Shown here: piece by piece, positions 4,158 to 6,678 of the stretch
Layout: each line of letters begins with the position of its first letter
Position numbering within the stretch: position 1 is the stretch's first letter
Assembly: GCA_947628385.1 (NCBI GenBank)
Contig: CANQZS010000103.1
Coordinates: forward strand, 1 to 6,678
Origin: an uncultured Clostridia bacterium
Lineage (GTDB): Bacteria; Bacillota; Clostridia; Oscillospirales; Ruminococcaceae
Length of the DNA: 6,678 nucleotides
Reading direction: 5' to 3'
Program-made: the position numbers and the translations under genes
Notes under the pieces: model-generated
Told to the model about the DNA's origin: nothing
The model's input: only the letters and a program-made list of their open reading frames with translations
Database searches by the model: none

Positions 4158-5450
4158 TTAGTCGGAGATCTCGTAGTATTCCTCCGGATCAAAATATTTT
4201 TTGTCAATGTTCCTTTCAAGTACATCAAAAATATAATCATAGCCGAATTGACTCATTCTTCTTACACCGTGGGAATCTGCAAGCTCGCGCGGATATTCGT
4301 CCAGAGGATAAAGCCGCACATTCTGATAATTGCCGTCATAATGCGTTATAACCGGAATAAGCTCAATATTCCTGATGATCGGACCTGTATCGTCCTCAGG
4401 AGCATTTTCAATGCAAACCGTTACATCAAAGTTCAGTATACCGCCGATAAGATTCTGTCCCACACTCTGGGCGGAAATAAAATTCCCCATAGAGTATGCA
4501 CAGAGTGCTGAGGAACCGTCCTCACGCTCTATTTCTTCGATCCCGCGCAGTACGTGCGGGTGGTTCCCGATAATAATATCGGCTCCCGCATCAACAAGTG
4601 CTTTTGCAGTATTGCGCTGATAATCGCTGATGATGTCGGAATTTTCCACTCCCCAGTGAAGCGCTACGACGCATACGTCGGAAATTTCCTTGGCGCTCCT
4701 GATCTGCTCGCAGATAAGATCAATATCGTCAGTTCTGCCTATTACCAAAGGAGAATCTGCGGGAAGCGACAGCCCGTTAAGCGATTCCGTATATGAGAGA
4801 AAGGAAAATTTTACGCCCTGTTCCTCCTTTATGCGGATATGGCTCTCGTCCTCTTTATCACGGTATGCGCCGCATACTACGGCTTCGGGGTGACTGTCCC
4901 AGAAGTCAAGACAGGCGGAAAGACCGTCCGTACCTTTATCGAGAGTGTGATTGTTGGCAATGGTGAATACGTCAAAGCCGATGTCGATCATATGCTCCCC
5001 AAGCTCAGGAGGACTGTTGAACAGCGGATATGATGACGGAGCAAATTCCCCGTTGCAAATAAGAGTTTCCTGATTGATAACGGCAATATCAGCCGCTTTT
5101 ATAATATCGGCAATATTTTCATAGGCATAGCTGAAATCATAGCCCTCATTGCCGGCGCGTCTGCCGGCTTGATCATATATGCTGGAATGTATGAGATTGT
5201 CTCCCGTAACGGCAAAGCTTACGGTCGCATATTCCGGCTCGGGAGGCTTGGTTTCGGCGGTAGTAGTTGTTGTCGCCGCAGAGGTTTCGGATACGGACGT
5301 CTCCGTAATATCCTCCGCAGCTTCTCCGTCGGACATAACGGAGGCTTCCGCATATGCCGGAACGGAATCATCTACCGTTTTGCAGCCCGAAAAGGAAAAC
5401 GCCATGGCGGAGCATATTATAATAGCAGGTAATTTCTGTAATAATTTCAT
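4158..5450 (-). CDS. CapA family lipoprotein (PGA_cap metallophosphatase-like)
   Basis: This 430-residue protein is predicted to be exported and lipid-anchored. A basic N-terminus (K2, K6) and hydrophobic core lead to the lipobox F20-S21-G22-C23, with C23 as the lipidated residue. A Ser/Thr/Glu-rich linker (about 37-73, including T60-T64) follows. The CapA domain starts near 76. Its metallophosphatase-like signatures are T-G-D-N (82-85), N-Q-E-T (126-129), A-N-N-H-T-L-D-K-G (165-173), H-W-G (265-267), G-N-H-P-H-V (295-300) and Y-S-M-G-N-F (319-324). CapA proteins take part in polyglutamate capsule export or attachment in Bacillus, but many gut Firmicutes carry lone homologues whose substrate is unknown. 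No capB or capC genes are nearby, so a capsule role should not be assumed. The ATG is preceded on its strand by AGGAAAGG. It converges with queF and diverges from the niacin operon. Confidence 0.9.
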   Translation of the reverse strand: MKLLQKLPAIIICSAMAFSFSGCKTVDDSVPAYAEASVMSDGEAAEDITETSVSETSAATTTTTAETKPPEPEYATVSFAVTGDNLIHSSIYDQAGRRAGNEGYDFSYAYENIADIIKAADIAVINQETLICNGEFAPSSYPLFNSPPELGEHMIDIGFDVFTIANNHTLDKGTDGLSACLDFWDSHPEAVVCGAYRDKEDESHIRIKEEQGVKFSFLSYTESLNGLSLPADSPLVIGRTDDIDLICEQIRSAKEISDVCVVALHWGVENSDIISDYQRNTAKALVDAGADIIIGNHPHVLRGIEEIEREDGSSALCAYSMGNFISAQSVGQNLIGGILNFDVTVCIENAPEDDTGPIIRNIELIPVITHYDGNYQNVRLYPLDEYPRELADSHGVRRMSQFGYDYIFDVLERNIDKKYFDPEEYYEISD

Positions 5451-5480
5451 AATATTAGACCTTTCCTGAATTTGCTTATG

Positions 5481-5534
5481 TTTCAGAAGTCCGTACAGTC
5501 TGTCAGTGCCGGATCTGAAAACATTTTTTTCAGA
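5481..5534. repeat. Three-part TCTGAAA/TTTCAGA inverted repeats upstream of capA-like gene
   Basis: TCTGAAAA (5514-5521) and TTTTCAGA (5527-5534) form a perfect 8-bp inverted repeat with a 5-base loop. A third copy, TTTCAGA (5481-5487), can pair with the same central arm, so two stems compete. The set lies 31-84 bases upstream of the capA-like ATG, in its presumed leader or promoter region. It could be an operator or a folded leader, or chance in AT-rich DNA. Confidence 0.4.
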
Positions 5535-5560
5535 ATTTTCAATGATTTTGAATAAATCTC

Positions 5561-5589
5561 TTGAAATAAATAATTTGTTGTATTATAAT
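5561..5589 (+). promoter_or_regulatory. Sigma-A-type promoter of the niacin salvage operon
   Basis: TTGAAA (5561-5566) and a consensus TATAAT (5584-5589) are separated by 17 bases. Transcription should begin near 5596, giving a leader of about 38 bases before the ATG at 5634. A small hairpin, TAGCT (5598-5602) with AGCTA (5608-5612), lies at or just after the start site and could be an operator or an mRNA 5' stem. I could not recognise a specific regulator site with certainty. Confidence 0.8.
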
Positions 5590-5633
5590 GGAATCATTAG
5601 CTATTTAAGCTATGTTGAAAGGAAGAGTACACT

Positions 5634-6302
5634 ATGAGAAAATTTTCCAAAGAAACATTTGAAAATTGCGGAAGAGCTATACGCAGCATTGCCGATGAAA
5701 TACTTTCAGCCGGTCCTCTCGGGATCTCATCGCTTGATCCGGCAAAGACCGAGATGATCGTCGTTGATATAGTAAACGGATTCGTCCGTCAGGGAGCAAT
5801 GGCTTCGCCGCTGGTGGAGGATATAATCCCTCCCACAGCTTCGCTTATGGATAAATGCTCGGAAAAGCATATACCGATCGTTGCCCTTGCGGACTGCCAC
5901 AGTGAAAGCTGTGCGGAATTTTCCGCATTTCCTCCGCACTGCATTGAAAATACTGCCGAATCCGAGCTTGTGGACGAGATAAAAGCCAAGGGCGGATATT
6001 TGCTGATAAAAAAGAATTCTACCAATGGGTTCCATGAGGACAAGCTCAGGGAGCATCTTCATAGCTCGCCGGCAAATACATTTATTGTTACCGGAGACTG
6101 CACGGATATTTGCGTTTTGCAGCTGTGCCTTTCCGTTAAAACATATTTTACGCAGAAAAATGAAGCGTGCAGGATAATAATTCCCATAAACTGTGTAGAG
6201 ACCTACGACGCGCCTTACCATGACGCCGATCTTATGAATATTGCCGCATATAAAATAATGAAAGACAGCGGCATAGAATTTGTTTCGGAAATAACGGAAT
6301 AA
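5634..6302 (+). CDS. pncA: Nicotinamidase-like cysteine hydrolase
   Basis: This 222-residue protein belongs to the isochorismatase/nicotinamidase superfamily and probably hydrolyses nicotinamide to nicotinate and ammonia in the cytoplasm. The catalytic triad is visible as D45 (V-V-D-I-V-N-G-F), K127 (K-N-S-T-N-G-F) and C160 (T-G-D-C-T-D-I-C-V). Metal-binding D87-x-H89 and H102 in F-P-P-H-C resemble nicotinamidases. The family's usual histidine eight residues after the first aspartate is a glutamate here (E95); glutamate as a metal ligand is known in some nicotinamidases. About 35 residues precede the core, longer than in many homologues. The gene shares an operon with pncB, 26 bases downstream, which makes nicotinamide the most likely substrate over isochorismate. 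Its ATG follows AAAGGAAG (5618-5625) and a good promoter. Confidence 0.82.
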   Translation: MRKFSKETFENCGRAIRSIADEILSAGPLGISSLDPAKTEMIVVDIVNGFVRQGAMASPLVEDIIPPTASLMDKCSEKHIPIVALADCHSESCAEFSAFPPHCIENTAESELVDEIKAKGGYLLIKKNSTNGFHEDKLREHLHSSPANTFIVTGDCTDICVLQLCLSVKTYFTQKNEACRIIIPINCVETYDAPYHDADLMNIAAYKIMKDSGIEFVSEITE

Positions 6303-6328
6303 ATATTTGCGAAAGGGGAAGATCATAT

Positions 6329-6678
6329 ATGAAAAATAACGACCGTAATCTTACGCTTCTGACGGATTTTTACGAGCTTACTATGGCTAACGGATATTTT
6401 GAGAACGGAATGGGCGACACGATCTCATATTTTGATATGTTTTTCCGCAGCGTTCCGGACGGCGGCGGATTCGCGATAATGTGCGGTCTTGAACAGCTTA
6501 TAGAATATATGGAGGGGCTCCGCTTTGATGAGGAGGATATTTCCTACCTGAGAAGCAAGGGGATATTCAGCGAAAAATTTCTTGAATATCTAAGGAATTT
6601 CAGGTTCTCCTGCGACGTATGGGCAGTTCCGGAGGGAACGCCTATATTCCCTAACGAGCCTATCGTCACCGTAAGAGG
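6329..6678 (+). CDS. pncB: Nicotinate phosphoribosyltransferase PncB, N-terminal part (runs off window)
   Basis: PncB joins nicotinate to phosphoribosyl pyrophosphate to give nicotinate mononucleotide, the committed salvage step toward NAD; ATP hydrolysis normally drives it. The first 116 codons lie in the window and remain open to its edge. They carry the family's N-terminal L-L-T-D-F-Y-E-L-T-M-A-N-G-Y-F (10-24), the segment Y-F-D-M-F-F-R-S-V-P (34-43) and the following G-G-G-F-A-I (45-50). These match bacterial nicotinate phosphoribosyltransferases; the phosphoribosyl-binding and catalytic region is beyond the edge. AAAGGGG (6312-6318) lies ten bases before the ATG. It follows the nicotinamidase-like gene by 26 bases with no terminator between, so the two form one niacin salvage operon. 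Confidence 0.93.
   Translation, partial: MKNNDRNLTLLTDFYELTMANGYFENGMGDTISYFDMFFRSVPDGGGFAIMCGLEQLIEYMEGLRFDEEDISYLRSKGIFSEKFLEYLRNFRFSCDVWAVPEGTPIFPNEPIVTVR

Noticed and set aside
4158..5450. Polyglutamate capsule locus
   Set aside because: Only a capA-like gene is present; no capB, capC or capsule genes are next to it, and lone CapA proteins are common in related bacteria.
4248..5469. Several plus-strand open frames of 64-96 codons opposite the capA-like gene
   Set aside because: They are antisense shadows of a well-supported CapA family gene and have low-complexity or unrecognisable products.
5451..5580. Sigma-A promoter for the capA-like gene
   Set aside because: TTGAAA-like strings exist on the minus strand, but none has a TATAAT-like -10 at 16-18 bases, so I did not annotate one.
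5727..6326. Open reading frame of 199 codons on the minus strand
   Set aside because: It lies opposite the nicotinamidase-like gene, which has intact catalytic motifs, a promoter and a ribosome binding site. The antisense product shows no recognisable motif.

Overview
The window looks like chromosomal DNA from a low- to mid-G+C Gram-positive anaerobe. Within that group a Ruminococcus-like member of the Clostridia (Oscillospiraceae) seems most likely. This rests on AGGAGG-type ribosome binding sites, sigma-A-like promoters with AT-rich flanks, a lipoprotein carrying a Firmicute-style signal peptide, and a preQ1-type riboswitch-plus-terminator leader. The genus is an inference from style and gene content, not a demonstrated identity.

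Layout: (1) Positions 1-157 hold no gene but contain strong stem-loops. (2) Positions 158-832 on the minus strand encode a DUF2461 family protein of unknown function. (3) Positions 833-1118 are a divergent control region with two back-to-back sigma-A-like promoters. On the plus side they are followed by a preQ1-I-like riboswitch candidate, a candidate antiterminator and an intrinsic terminator. (4) Positions 1119-4118 are a five-gene plus-strand operon, queD-queE-folE-queC-queF. (5) A GC-rich hairpin at 4123-4151 separates it from the convergent minus-strand capA-like lipoprotein gene (4158-5450). (6) After a 183-base divergent spacer, a second plus-strand operon begins with a sigma-A-like promoter and encodes a nicotinamidase-like hydrolase (5634-6302) and the N-terminal part of nicotinate phosphoribosyltransferase (6329 to the window end).

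How the genes work together: the que operon encodes every enzyme needed to go from GTP to preQ1. FolE gives dihydroneopterin triphosphate, QueD 6-carboxytetrahydropterin, QueE 7-carboxy-7-deazaguanine (CDG), QueC preQ0 and QueF preQ1, the base that Tgt inserts into tRNA at position 34. The leader fits feedback control by the end product: bound preQ1 would favour the terminator. FolE also feeds folate synthesis, so placing it inside this operon ties part of GTP cyclohydrolase supply to preQ1 status. The second operon is a niacin salvage pair: nicotinamide to nicotinate, then nicotinate to nicotinate mononucleotide.

Nothing here proves a wholly new system. The items most worth a second look are the unusual loop and competing folds of the riboswitch, the heptanucleotide repeat tract between folE and queC, the stem-loop cluster at the left edge, and a six-codon leader ORF coupled to the DUF2461 gene.
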